This document shows, one piece after another, positions 44,645 to 54,808 of a DNA stretch of 64,000 bases. Source of the stretch: Actinomadura atramentaria DSM 43919 (GTDB taxonomy: Bacteria; Actinomycetota; Actinomycetes; Streptosporangiales; Streptosporangiaceae); contig NZ_KB907219.1 of NCBI RefSeq assembly GCF_000381885.1, positions 124,001-188,000 on the forward strand, in the 5' to 3' direction. The notes under the pieces were generated by a model. The model made no database searches and was not told the origin of the DNA. It saw only the letters and a list, made by a program, of their open reading frames with translations. Both the position numbers and the translations under genes were made by a program. The first letter of the stretch is position 1. Every line of letters starts with the position of its first letter.

Positions 44645-44683
44645 GTCTCCGCCGCCTCGCTCTAGAAGGCAGGTGAAGGCCGT

Positions 44684-44725
44684 GGGCGGCCGGTCCGGGA
44701 CCACCCGGTCCCGGACCGGCCGCCC
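44684..44725 (+). terminator. Intercistronic hairpin after the second binding-protein gene
   Basis: Perfect 19-bp stem (GGGCGGCCGGTCCGGGACC and complement) with loop ACCC, between the SBP stop and the OppB start. No U-run. It parallels the hairpin at 27652-27688 in the first operon although the sequences differ. Confidence 0.65.
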
Positions 44726-44737
44726 TGGCCGCGCACT

Positions 44738-45747
44738 GTGATCGCTTTCATTGTTCGCCGGCTCGTGGGTGCGGTGGCGCTGCTGCTGGTCATCAGCGCG
44801 GTGACCTTCCTCATCTTCTTCGGGCTCCCGAGGCTGGCCGGTACCAGCTCCGACACGCTCGCCGCGCGCTTCGCGGGCAAGTCCCCGACTCCGGAGACCA
44901 TCACCGCGATCAAGGAACGGTTCGGCTTCGACGACCCGCTCGTCGTGCAGTACGGGCACTTCCTCCACGATCTGGTCCTCGGCGGCACGTACGACACCGG
45001 GACCGACAAGATCCACTGCGCGGCCCCGTGCCTCGGCTACTCGTTCCGGACCAACCAGAACGTGACCGACATGCTGCTGGACCGGCTCCCGATCACCTTC
45101 TCGCTGGTCATCGGGGCGGCCGTCATCTGGCTGCTGGTCGGCGTGTCCATCGGCGTCCTCTCGGCGCTGAAGCGCGGGTCGCTGTTCGACCGCGCCGCGA
45201 TGATGGTCGCGCTCGCCGGCGTCTCGCTGCCGATCTACTTCACCGGCCTGCTGTCCCTGGCGTTCGTCGTCCACGGCTGGGGGCTGCTGCCGCCGGTCAA
45301 CTACTCCTCGTTCCTCTCCAACCCGTTCTCGTGGGCGGGCGCGCTGATCCTGCCCTGGGTGACGCTCGCGTTCCTGTACGCGGCGATGTACGCGCGGCTC
45401 ACCAGAGCCGGGATGCTGGAGACGATGAGCGAGGACTACATACGCACGGCGCGGGCCAAGGGCCTGCCCGAGCGGACGGTCATCACCAAGCACGCGCTGC
45501 GGGCGTCGCTGACCCCCCTGCTGACGATCTTCGGTCTGGACTTCGGCCTGCTGTTCGGCGGCGCGGTCCTCACCGAGAAGACCTTCTCGCTGAAGGGCCT
45601 GGGGTCGCTCGCGCTGGACGGGGTGATCGGCAGCGACCTGCCGGTCGTGCTCGGGACCGTCCTCACGACCGCCGTGTTCGTCGTCGTGGCGAACCTGGTG
45701 GTGGACATTCTGTACGGCGTCGTCGACCCGAGGGTGAGGTTCAGCTG

Positions 45748-45748
<1 letters not shown>
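44738..45748 (+). CDS. Peptide ABC transporter permease, OppB/DppB type, operon 2
   Basis: 336 residues, six helices. Start VIAFIVRRLVGAVALLLVIS, an extended periplasmic loop containing two Cys (KIHCAAPCLGYSF), coupling loop EDYIRTARAKGLPERTVITK and end VVDILYGVVDPRVRFS. The two Cys in the outer loop could form a disulfide. GTG at 44738 lies 12 bases after the hairpin and has no strong ribosome binding site. Its stop overlaps the next ATG by one base (TGATG). Confidence 0.93.
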
Positions 45749-46829
<1,081 letters not shown>

Positions 46830-46833
<4 letters not shown>

Positions 46834-48053
46834 CGAGCACGAGTGGGAAGACAGTGAACACTTCGAAGACCCCGCCCGAGGCGGACACGGTCGCGGACGC
46901 GGCGGCCAGCGCGGCCGACACCGTGGCGGACGCCCCCGCCGAGCGCGCCGAGCCGCGCCGCCGGCCGGACCCGTCGGACGAGCCGCTGCTGCGCGTCGAG
47001 GGCCTGGGCAAGCACTTCCCGGTGACGTCCGGGCTGCTGCGCCGCCAGGTCGGCGCGGTCCGCGCCGTGGACGGCGTGTCGTTCTCGGTGCGCCGGGGCG
47101 AGACGCTGGGCCTGGTGGGGGAGTCGGGCTGCGGGAAGTCCACGACGGGCCGGATGGTCATGCGGCTGCTCGACCCGTCCTTCGGCAAGATCGTCTTCGA
47201 CGGGCGGGACATCACCGGGCTGTCGCAGCGCAGCCTGCGCCCCCTCCGCCGCGACCTGCAGATGATCTTCCAGGACCCGTACTCGTCGCTGAACCCGCGC
47301 CAGACGGTCGGCGCGATCGTCGGCGCGCCGTTCCGGCTGCAGAGCATCCGGACCGAGAACGGCGTCAAGAAGGCCGTGCAGGAGCTGCTGGAGCTCGTCG
47401 GCCTCAGCCCCGAGCACTACAACCGGTACCCGCACGAGTTCTCCGGCGGGCAGCGGCAGCGCATCGGCATCGCCCGGACGCTGGCCCTCAAGCCCAAGCT
47501 GATCATCGCGGACGAGCCGGTGTCGGCGCTGGACGTGTCGGTGCAGGCGCAGGTCGTCAACCTGCTGGAGGATCTCCAGGACGAGCTGGACCTCACCTAC
47601 GTCGTCATCGCGCACGACCTGTCGGTCGTCCGGCACATCGCCGACCGCGTCGCGGTCATGTACCTCGGCAAGATCGTCGAGATCGCCGACCGCGACGACC
47701 TGTACGAGCGCCCGATGCACCCGTACACGACGGCGCTGCTGTCGGCCGTCCCGGTGCCGGACCCGGCGGCGCGCAAGGGCCGCGAGCGCATCCGGCTGCA
47801 GGGCGACGTCCCGAGCCCGCTCGACCCGCCGCCCGCCTGCCGGTTCCACACGCGCTGCTGGAAGGCGCAGGAGATCTGCAAGCAGGTCGAGCCGCCGCTG
47901 GTGGAGCTGAGCCCGGGCCACGAGGCCGCGTGCCACTTCCCGGAGAACGCGACCGTCAGCGCCACCGACCTGGTGGAGCGCGCGGGAGTGGACGGCACGG
48001 TGGTGGATGGCACGGTGGTGGACGCCGCGGGGGAGACCGCCGCGGACTCCTGA
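46830..48053 (+). CDS. Peptide ABC transporter ATPase, OppF/DppF type, operon 2
   Basis: 407 residues, longer than usual because of an Ala/Asp-rich N-terminal extension (about 45 residues) and an acidic, repeated tail (VDGTVVDGTVVDAAG). Core: GKHFPVTSGLLRRQVGAVRA, Walker A GESGCGKSTTGR, MIFQDPYSSLNPRQ, signature FSGGQRQRIGIART, Walker B LIIADEPVSALD, CRFHTRCWKAQEIC. GTG at 46830 overlaps the previous stop; a GTG at 46854 with GGGAAG upstream is an alternative. Last gene of the operon, closed by a good terminator. Confidence 0.92.
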
Positions 48054-48079
48054 CCCCGGCCCGGCGAGCGCATGGCGGC

Positions 48080-48126
48080 GCCGGACGCGACGATCTCCGC
48101 ACTCGTCGCGTCCGGCGTCGCTTTTC
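48080..48126 (+). terminator. Terminator of peptide transporter operon 2
   Basis: Perfect 14-bp stem (GCCGGACGCGACGA, nine-base loop, complement) followed by GTCGCTTTTCTG with a four-U run. One of the clearest intrinsic terminators here. Confidence 0.8.
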
Positions 48127-48167
48127 TGTGTATCACGGCGCGCGTCCCGCCGGTCGCGGAACGGGAA

Positions 48168-48200
48168 GGGCGGCCCGCGCGGGGAGTGCGCGGGCCGCCC
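48168..48200 (-). terminator. Terminator of the FtsX-like permease operon
   Basis: Perfect 13-bp stem (GGGCGGCCCGCGC and complement, seven-base loop) just after the stop at 48217 on the minus strand. No U-run. Confidence 0.6.
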
Positions 48201-48216
48201 GGGGAGGGGAGCGGGG

Positions 48217-50706
48217 TCAGTCGGTGGAGATCGCCTTGAGGACGTCCATCCGGCCCGCCCGCCACGCCGGCCACAGCGCCGCCAGGACGCCGATGACCGC
48301 CGCGACGACCAGGTAGACCACCAGCGTCCCGTAGGGGATCGACAGCACGCCCAGCCCGTCGTCGGACATCGCCTGCTGCAGCGACGCGCCGAACGCCAGC
48401 CCGATCGCCATGCCGAGCAGCGCGCCGAACACCGCGATGACGATCGACTCGGCGCGGATCATCCGGCGGAGCTGGCGGCGGCCCATGCCGATCGCCCGCA
48501 GCAGCCCGATCTCCCGCGTCCGCTCGATCACCGACAGCGCGATGGTGTTGATGACGCCGACCGCGGCGATGATCACCGACAGGGCCAGCAGGATCGAGAT
48601 GATCGCGACGACGCCGTCGATGCCCTTGCTGACCTCGTCCTTGAGGTCGGTCTGGTCCTGCACCTTCAGCGCCGGGTTCGCCTTGACGGCGTTCTCGATG
48701 CCCTGCCGGGGCGCCTTCGCGCCGCCGGTGTCGACCGCGACCATCCCGATGACCGGCTGCGGCGTGTGCGCCAGGTGCTCGGCCGCCGCGACGAACCGCG
48801 ACCCCATCAGGTCGTTCTTCTTGTAGATCCCGACCAGGCGCAGCGGCACGGTCTTTCCGTCGGCGAACGTCACCGGGAGCGTGCCGCCGAGCGCGACGCC
48901 GCGCGCCTTGGCGGTGTCCTCGTCCAGCAGGACGCCGTCCTTGCCGGGGTCCTCCGACCCCGACACCATCTCCAGCTTCGACGCGCGGCCGAGGGCGGGC
49001 ATGTCGCCGGAGGAGTAGCCGACCTTCTTGCCCGCGATCACCGCGTCACCGCTGTACGCGCGGGCGATCGACCGGACGCCCGGCACCTGCGCGATGCGCT
49101 GCGCGGCCTCGGCGTCGACGCCGTTGCCCGACGAGCTGACGATGTAGTCCGCGCCGAGCTGCTCGTCGATCTGCGCGTTCACCGACGCCCGGATCGACGC
49201 GCCGAGCACGTTCACCGTCGTGATCAGCGCGAGGCCGATCATCAGCGCCGCCGCCGTCGCCGCCGTGCGGCGCGGGTTGCGCAGCGCGTTCTGCTGCGCG
49301 AGCCGCCCCGGCACCCGCATCACCCTGGCGAACGGCCAGCCCAGCACCTTCACGACCGGGATGCTGATGAGCGGGGCGAGCATCGTGACGCCGATGAACA
49401 CCGCGAACGCGCCCGCGCCGACCAGGACCGCGTTGGCCGTCCCGCTCGCCGCGCCGCCCAGGCCGAGGCCGATCAGCACCGCGCCGAGGACGGTCAGGAC
49501 GCCGCCCAGCGACAGCCGGATGCGCAGCGACCGCTGCGGCATCGCCACGTCGTCGCGCATCGCCGCCACCGGCGGGATCTTCGCGGCGCGCCGCGCCGGG
49601 AAGTACGCCGACACGACCGTCACGATGACGCCGACCAGGTACGACACGATGACCGTGCGGGCCGACAGCACCAGGCTGCCGCCGCCGTTCATCGCCTGCA
49701 GCAGCGTCGCGAGCCCCGCCCCGGCCGCCAGGCCGAGCGTGGACCCGACGAAGCCGACCGCGACGGCCTCGCCGATCACCGCGCGGGTGACCTGCCCGCG
49801 CCCCGCGCCGATGGCGCGCAGCAGCGCCAGCTCGCGGGTGCGCTGCGCCACCAGCATCGTGAACGTGTTGAAGATGATGAACGCGCCGACGAACACCGCG
49901 ATCAGCGCGAACGCGAGCAGGAACGTGCGGAAGAAGCCCATCACGGCCTCGACGTCGCTCTTGTTCTCGTCGCGCATCTTCGTGCCGGTGATCGCCTCCA
50001 GCCCGTCCGGGAGCTTGGCCGCGACCCGGTCGCGCAGGACCGCCTCGCTCGGCCCCGAGGACTGCATCTGGATCTCGGAGAAGTAGCCGGGCTTGAGCAG
50101 CAGCCGCTGCGCCGTGGCCGTGTCGAACCCGGTGACGGTCGCGCCCATGAGGTTGCCGGTGTCGATCAGCCCGGTGATCCGCGCCGTCCGCGGCGGCCCG
50201 GACAGGACGATCTTGACCGTGTCGCCGATCGCGAAGTGCGCCTTCTTCGCGGTGTCGGTGTCGATCAGCACCTCGCCGGGGCCGCTCGGCGCGCGGCCGC
50301 TCGCCAGCTTGAAGCTGCCGTCGTCGCCCGTCCAGTTGACGCCCATCTGCGGCGGACCGCCGCCGCCGACCACCTTGCCGTCGCGGCCCACGACCGCCGC
50401 GTACCCGCCGACCTGGCCCTCGGGGTCCTTGACGCCCTCGACGGTCTTCAGCGTGTCCACCAGGGACGCCGGAATCGGCATCGCGTTCATGCCGTCGTCG
50501 TCGGAGCCGCCGATCTTCTTCGCGCGGACGTCCACCGCGACGTTCTTGCCGACGCTGCTGAACAGGTCGTCGAACTGCTTGCCCATCGTGTCGGTGAACA
50601 TCAGCGTCCCCGCCACGAACGCGACCCCGAGCAGGACCGCGACGCCCGTCAGCAGCAACCGCACCTTGTGCGCGGCCAGGTTGCGGAGCGTGACCTTGGT
50701 CATCAT
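48217..50706 (-). CDS. FtsX/MacB-type ABC transporter permease
   Basis: 829 residues. Two FtsX halves: an N-terminal helix (VRLLLTGVAVLLGVAFVAGT), a large extracellular domain, three helices, a second anchor helix after LRNPRRTAATAAALMIGLAL, another extracellular domain and three final helices ending AALWPAWRAGRMDVLKAIS. Such permeases with MacB/LolD-type ATPases move lipids, peptides or antibiotics out of the membrane, or sense cell-wall drugs, rather than importing. ATG at 50706 overlaps the ATPase stop by four bases. Substrate unknown. Confidence 0.9.
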   Translation of the reverse strand: MMTKVTLRNLAAHKVRLLLTGVAVLLGVAFVAGTLMFTDTMGKQFDDLFSSVGKNVAVDVRAKKIGGSDDDGMNAMPIPASLVDTLKTVEGVKDPEGQVGGYAAVVGRDGKVVGGGGPPQMGVNWTGDDGSFKLASGRAPSGPGEVLIDTDTAKKAHFAIGDTVKIVLSGPPRTARITGLIDTGNLMGATVTGFDTATAQRLLLKPGYFSEIQMQSSGPSEAVLRDRVAAKLPDGLEAITGTKMRDENKSDVEAVMGFFRTFLLAFALIAVFVGAFIIFNTFTMLVAQRTRELALLRAIGAGRGQVTRAVIGEAVAVGFVGSTLGLAAGAGLATLLQAMNGGGSLVLSARTVIVSYLVGVIVTVVSAYFPARRAAKIPPVAAMRDDVAMPQRSLRIRLSLGGVLTVLGAVLIGLGLGGAASGTANAVLVGAGAFAVFIGVTMLAPLISIPVVKVLGWPFARVMRVPGRLAQQNALRNPRRTAATAAALMIGLALITTVNVLGASIRASVNAQIDEQLGADYIVSSSGNGVDAEAAQRIAQVPGVRSIARAYSGDAVIAGKKVGYSSGDMPALGRASKLEMVSGSEDPGKDGVLLDEDTAKARGVALGGTLPVTFADGKTVPLRLVGIYKKNDLMGSRFVAAAEHLAHTPQPVIGMVAVDTGGAKAPRQGIENAVKANPALKVQDQTDLKDEVSKGIDGVVAIISILLALSVIIAAVGVINTIALSVIERTREIGLLRAIGMGRRQLRRMIRAESIVIAVFGALLGMAIGLAFGASLQQAMSDDGLGVLSIPYGTLVVYLVVAAVIGVLAALWPAWRAGRMDVLKAISTD

Positions 50707-51497
50707 CGGGCCGTGCCCCCCGGCAGGTCGAAGCCCTTCATGCGCTCAAGGACGCGCTCGGCGGTCGGCTCGCGCATCGTGTCGACGATCCGGCCGTCCG
50801 ACAGGAACAGCACGTCGTCGGCGTACGCCGCCGCGGACGGGTCGTGGGTCACCATCACGATCGTCTGGCCCATCTCGCGCACCGACGACCGCAGGAAGCC
50901 CAGCACCTCCGCGCCCGAGCGCGAGTCCAGGTTCCCGGTCGGCTCGTCGGCGAAGATGATGTCCGGGCGCGACGCCAGCGCCCGCGCGCACGCCACCCGC
51001 TGCTGCTGGCCGCCCGACAGCTCCGACGGCCGGTGCTTGAGCCGCGGCCGCAGCCCGACCGTGTCGATGACCCGGTCCAGCCACTCCTGGTCCGGCTTGC
51101 GGCCCGCGATGCCCATCGGCAGCGTGATGTTCTCCAGCGCCGTCAGCGTCGGCACCAGGTTGAACGCCTGGAAGATGAACCCGATCTTGTCGCGGCGCAG
51201 CCGCGTGAGCTGCTTGTCCTTCAACCGCGTCAGCTCCGTGCCGCCGATCCGGACGACGCCGGAGTCCACCGCGTCCAGCCCGGCCATGCAGTGCATCAGC
51301 GTCGACTTGCCCGACCCGGACGGACCCATCACCGCGGTGAACCGGCCCCGCGGGATGCCGACCGTCACGTCGTCGAGCGCGACCACCCGCGCGTCGTCGC
51401 GGCCGTAGCCCTTGGAGACGTGCTCGGCCGACGCGGCGAAGTCACCCGCCCCGGGCGCGGGCTGCGCGTCGGCGGTCGATGGGGCGGAGTACGTCAC
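50703..51497 (-). CDS. ABC transporter ATPase, LolD/MacB type
   Basis: 264 residues from the GTG at 51497, which has AGGGGA upstream and gives VTYSAPSTADAQPAPG; the frame extends further upstream without support. Walker A GPSGSGKSTLM, Q-loop IFQAFNLVPTLTALEN, signature LSGGQQQRVACARAL, Walker B IIFADEPTGNLDSRS, MVTHDPSAAAYAD. It pairs with the FtsX-like permease by overlap. The preceding 209 bases carry two palindromes and lie between it and a two-component regulator on the same strand, which probably controls it. Confidence 0.92.
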   Translation of the reverse strand: MTYSAPSTADAQPAPGAGDFAASAEHVSKGYGRDDARVVALDDVTVGIPRGRFTAVMGPSGSGKSTLMHCMAGLDAVDSGVVRIGGTELTRLKDKQLTRLRRDKIGFIFQAFNLVPTLTALENITLPMGIAGRKPDQEWLDRVIDTVGLRPRLKHRPSELSGGQQQRVACARALASRPDIIFADEPTGNLDSRSGAEVLGFLRSSVREMGQTIVMVTHDPSAAAYADDVLFLSDGRIVDTMREPTAERVLERMKGFDLPGGTAR

Positions 51498-51533
51498 GGT
51501 GTGTCCCCTGTTCGTGGTGGAAAGCCATGCGAT

Positions 51534-51582
51534 ACGACGATTCGTCGTCCACCACAGAACAGTAGGAGCCGGGACGTCCCGG
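51534..51582. promoter_or_regulatory. Two palindromes upstream of the ABC exporter
   Basis: ACGACGA-T-TCGTCGT (51534-51548) and CCGGGACGTCCCGG (51569-51582), both perfect. A further GTGGTGG/CCACCAC pair (51514-51520 and 51549-51555) flanks the first. They sit in the promoter region of the ATPase gene; on the minus strand TACTGT between them (51565-51560) could be a -10 element. Candidate sites for the neighbouring response regulator or for another repressor. Confidence 0.5.
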
Positions 51583-51706
51583 CGGATGCACCGCAGGAAG
51601 GGAATATCGGGTCCACCCACGGCATGAGGACCCGCCGCCGCCGTCGTCCTCGGGGAGTAGACCCGCCTCCCCCGCCTCAGGGAAGGCCCCGGAGACGGCC
51701 TCGGGG

Positions 51707-52387
51707 TCAGCCCTGGCCCGGCCTGCTCAGCCCCGTCTCGTACGCGTACACCACCGCCTGCACCCGGTCCCGCAGCCCCAGCTTCGCCAGCACGTTCCCC
51801 ACGTGCGTCTTCACCGTCGTCTCGCTCACGACCAGCTCCGCCGCGATCTCCGCGTTCGACTGCCCCCGCGCCACATGCGTCAGCACCTCGCGCTCCCGCT
51901 CCGTCAGCGTGTCCAGCCCCGGCGGGGGAGCGGAGTCCCGCACCGCCGGCAGCCGCGTCGCGAACTTGTCCAGCAGCCGCCGCGTCACCGACGGCGCCAC
52001 GATCGCGTCGCCGTGCGCCACGATCCGGATCGCCGCCACCAGATCCTCCGGCGGCGAGTCCTTCAACAGGAACCCGCTCGCCCCCGCCCGCACCGCCTCG
52101 ATCACGTACTCGTCCAGATCGAACGTCGTCAGGATCAGCACCCGCGGATCGTGCGACGCCGCGCCGTCCCGCACGATCCGCCGCGTCGCCTCGATCCCGT
52201 CCATCCCCGGCATCCGGATGTCCATCAGCACCACGTCCGGCAGCAGCGACCGCGTCAGCTCCACCGCCGCCGCGCCGTCGCCCGCCTCGCCGACCACCGC
52301 CAGATCCGGCTCCGCCTCCAGGATCAGCTTGAACCCCGTCCGCAGCAGCGGCTGGTCGTCCACCAGCAGCACCCGTACCGCGTTCAC
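51707..52387 (-). CDS. NarL/LuxR-family response regulator
   Basis: 226 residues. Receiver domain with VRVLLVDDQPLLRTGF (acidic pair), phosphoacceptor Asp in DVVLMDIRMPGMDGIEA, Thr in ILTTFDLDEYV and Lys in FLLKDSPPEDLV. LuxR helix-turn-helix LTEREREVLTHVARGQSN, AEIAAELVVSETTVKTHV. Acts with the sensor kinase encoded 121 bases upstream. ATG at 52387. The ABC exporter downstream on the same strand is the likely target. Confidence 0.95.
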   Translation of the reverse strand: MNAVRVLLVDDQPLLRTGFKLILEAEPDLAVVGEAGDGAAAVELTRSLLPDVVLMDIRMPGMDGIEATRRIVRDGAASHDPRVLILTTFDLDEYVIEAVRAGASGFLLKDSPPEDLVAAIRIVAHGDAIVAPSVTRRLLDKFATRLPAVRDSAPPPGLDTLTEREREVLTHVARGQSNAEIAAELVVSETTVKTHVGNVLAKLGLRDRVQAVVYAYETGLSRPGQG

Positions 52388-52508
52388 CCGGCAGCCCCGT
52401 CCATCGTCATCGACCCGCCCTCACTTCGACCCGTCCAGCCCGGCGCGACCGCCGCACCGCCCAACCTATCCGCCCCCGCCGCGCGGCCCGCCCGCGCCGC
52501 CGCGCCCC

Positions 52509-53720
52509 TCACGGCTCCAACGGGAACCGCGCCCGCACCCCGAACCCGCCGCCCACCCGCGGCCCGATCCGCAGCTCGCCCCCGAACAGCGCCACCCGCT
52601 CGTACATCCCCACCAGCCCGTGGCCCGGCCGGTCCTCGTCCTGCGCGCTGATCGTCGCCGTCCCGTGCCCGTCGTCCTCGATCTCCACCGTCAGATCGCG
52701 CTCCCCGTAGTTCAACCGCACCCACGCCCGCGCCGCCGGACCCGCGTGCTTCAACGTGTTCGTCAACGCCTCCTGCACCAGCCGGAACGCCGCCACGTCC
52801 ACGCCCGGCGACGGCGTCCGCGCCTCGCCCTCGATCCACAACTGCACCTGCAGGCCCGTCTCCCGGACGTGCTCCAGCAGCTCGCCCACATCGCCCAGAC
52901 CCGGCTGCGGCGCCAGCTCCCCGCCGTCGCCCTCGTCCCGGTCCGTCCGCAGCACCCCCACGATCCGCCGCATCTCGCTCAACGCCGTCCGACCGACCTC
53001 CTCGATCGTCGACATCGCCTCCCGCGCCCCCGCCGGATTCCGGTCGATCACCCGCCGCGCCGCCCCCGCCTGCACCGTCATCACGCTCACATGGTGCGCC
53101 ACCACGTCGTGCAGCTCCCGCGCGATCCGCGACCGCTCCTCGATCCGCGCCGCCCGCGCGTCCGTGCCCCGCGCCCGCTCCAGCCGCGCCGCACGGTCCT
53201 CCAGCTCCGCGAAGTACACCCGCCGCATCCGCAGGTTCCGGCCCAGCACCCACACGCCCACCACCAGCAGCACGTACGTCAGGGACGCCATCACCCCCGG
53301 GCTCTCCGGCGCCAGCACCAGCACCACCGCCAGCGCCGCCACCGCCAGCACCCCGCCCAGCACCCCCTGCGCCAGCGGCCGGTACGCCCCCGCCCCGTAC
53401 ACCGCCACCAGCAGCGCCGCCACGTCCGGGACCGCCGGCGGATACCGCCACACCGTCAACGCCACCAGCGCCGCCACCACCGCCGCCAGCACCAGCAGCG
53501 GGAACCGCCGCCGCAGCGCCAGCACCCCCACCGCCGCCACCAGCAGCACCACCTGCCGCGCGTCCGGCCCCGCCCACCCGCCGTCCGCCGGCACGTCGTC
53601 CAGCAACGCCTGCGGCAGCCCCACCGCGAGCAGCAGCAGGGCCAGCGCGGCGTCGGCGGCCGTCGGACGCGCCCGGAACCACGCCCGGCCGGCGCGCAGA
53701 CCACGAATGCGGGGTGACAC
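52509..53720 (-). CDS. Sensor histidine kinase (HisKA_3 type)
   Basis: About 403 residues from the GTG at 53720; the frame is open to 53816 and the true start is uncertain. Four to five membrane helices in the first 150 residues with almost no extracellular domain. A short coiled linker follows, then the phosphoacceptor IARELHDVVAHHVSVM and the HATPase domain with RLVQEALTNTLKHAGPAA (N-box), DDGHG and GHGLVGMYERVALFGG. The small loops suggest it senses events in the membrane. Partner of the NarL-type regulator next to it. Confidence 0.92.
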   Translation of the reverse strand: MSPRIRGLRAGRAWFRARPTAADAALALLLLAVGLPQALLDDVPADGGWAGPDARQVVLLVAAVGVLALRRRFPLLVLAAVVAALVALTVWRYPPAVPDVAALLVAVYGAGAYRPLAQGVLGGVLAVAALAVVLVLAPESPGVMASLTYVLLVVGVWVLGRNLRMRRVYFAELEDRAARLERARGTDARAARIEERSRIARELHDVVAHHVSVMTVQAGAARRVIDRNPAGAREAMSTIEEVGRTALSEMRRIVGVLRTDRDEGDGGELAPQPGLGDVGELLEHVRETGLQVQLWIEGEARTPSPGVDVAAFRLVQEALTNTLKHAGPAARAWVRLNYGERDLTVEIEDDGHGTATISAQDEDRPGHGLVGMYERVALFGGELRIGPRVGGGFGVRARFPLEP

Positions 53721-53816
53721 GCTTCTCACCCTAGAAGCTCGCGACCCGCCCGAACCCCTCCTGAGCGCCGATCCCCCGTCCTCCGCAAGGATGACCCCGC
53801 GCACCCCGCCCGGCAC

Positions 53817-54710
53817 TCACGGATCAGCCCGCTCCCGCGCCGCCGACTCCCGGTCCGCCGGGGACTCCCGCGGCAGCGGCACCGCCGGCAGCGGCGGCGG
53901 CGTCCCCCCGAACTCCGGACACCGCTCCCGATGGTCGCACCAGTCGCACAACCGGCTCGCGCGCGGCCGCCACTCGCCCGTCTCCGTCGCCCGCCGGATC
54001 GCCGCCCACAGCGCCTCCACCTTCCGCTCCGTCGCCCGCAGATCCGCCTCGTCCGGCGCGTACCGCAGCACCTCCCCGTTCCCCAGGTACATCAACTGCA
54101 GCAACCGCGGCACCCGCCCCCGCAGCCGCCACAGCACCAGCGCGTAGAACTTCATCTGGAACAGCGCCCGCGCCTCGAACTCCGCGCGCGGCGCCGACCC
54201 CGTCTTGTAGTCGACGATCCGCACCTCGCCCGTCGGCGCCACGTCCACCCGGTCGATGAACCCCCGCAACCGCAGGCCCGACTCCAGCACCGTCTCCACG
54301 TACAGCTCCCGCTCGGCGGGCTCCAGCCGACGCGGGTCCTCCAGCGTGAAGTACCGCTCCACCTGGCCCTTCGCCTGCTCGAGCCACCGCTCCCGGTCCG
54401 CCTCGCCGTCCCCGCCCTCGGCGAACAGCCCCGACAGCTCCGGCTCCTCCGACAGCAGCCGCTCCCACTCCGGGCCGAGCAGCCCCAGCGCCGCCGCCAC
54501 CGTCCGCTCGCCCGCCGGAAGGTCGTACAGCCGCTCCAGCACCGCGTGGACCAGCGTCCCCCGCGCCGCCGCCGGACTCGGCCGCTCCGGCAGCCGGTCG
54601 ATCACCCGGAACCGGTACAGCAGCGGGCACGTCATGAAATCGCCCGCCCGCGACGGCGACAACGACCCCGCCGCGCCCCCGCCCGCCTCCGTGATCCGCG
54701 TCGTCGTCAT
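53817..54710 (-). CDS. RecB-family PD-(D/E)XK nuclease with Fe-S-type Cys set
   Basis: 297 residues, Cas4/AddB C-terminal-like. Starts at the ATG 54710 (TTTRITEAGGG), then LSPSRAGDFMTCPLLYRF, the His motif RGTLVHAVLERLY, catalytic GFIDRVD and IVDYKTG (D...DxK), and QMKFYALVL. Four Cys fit a 4Fe-4S cluster: one in TCPLLYRF and three in LCDWCDHRERCPEF. Stand-alone DNA exonuclease-like proteins of this type are common in actinobacteria next to the trmI region; function in repair is inferred. No cas genes are near, so it is not a CRISPR Cas4. Confidence 0.88.
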   Translation of the reverse strand: MTTTRITEAGGGAAGSLSPSRAGDFMTCPLLYRFRVIDRLPERPSPAAARGTLVHAVLERLYDLPAGERTVAAALGLLGPEWERLLSEEPELSGLFAEGGDGEADRERWLEQAKGQVERYFTLEDPRRLEPAERELYVETVLESGLRLRGFIDRVDVAPTGEVRIVDYKTGSAPRAEFEARALFQMKFYALVLWRLRGRVPRLLQLMYLGNGEVLRYAPDEADLRATERKVEALWAAIRRATETGEWRPRASRLCDWCDHRERCPEFGGTPPPLPAVPLPRESPADRESAARERADP

Positions 54711-54808
54711 GGCACAGCAGCGTAGGCGACCCCTGCGACGAAACCGCGGCCCCGCACCGTCCCCGTCCCCGGCCGCCGCGTCCCGCGCGGGGCCGTAGCA
54801 TCGGAACC

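Noticed and set aside
53817..54710. Cas4 of a CRISPR system
   Set aside because: The nuclease has Cas4-like Cys and PD-(D/E)XK motifs, but there are no other cas genes and no direct-repeat array anywhere in the window.
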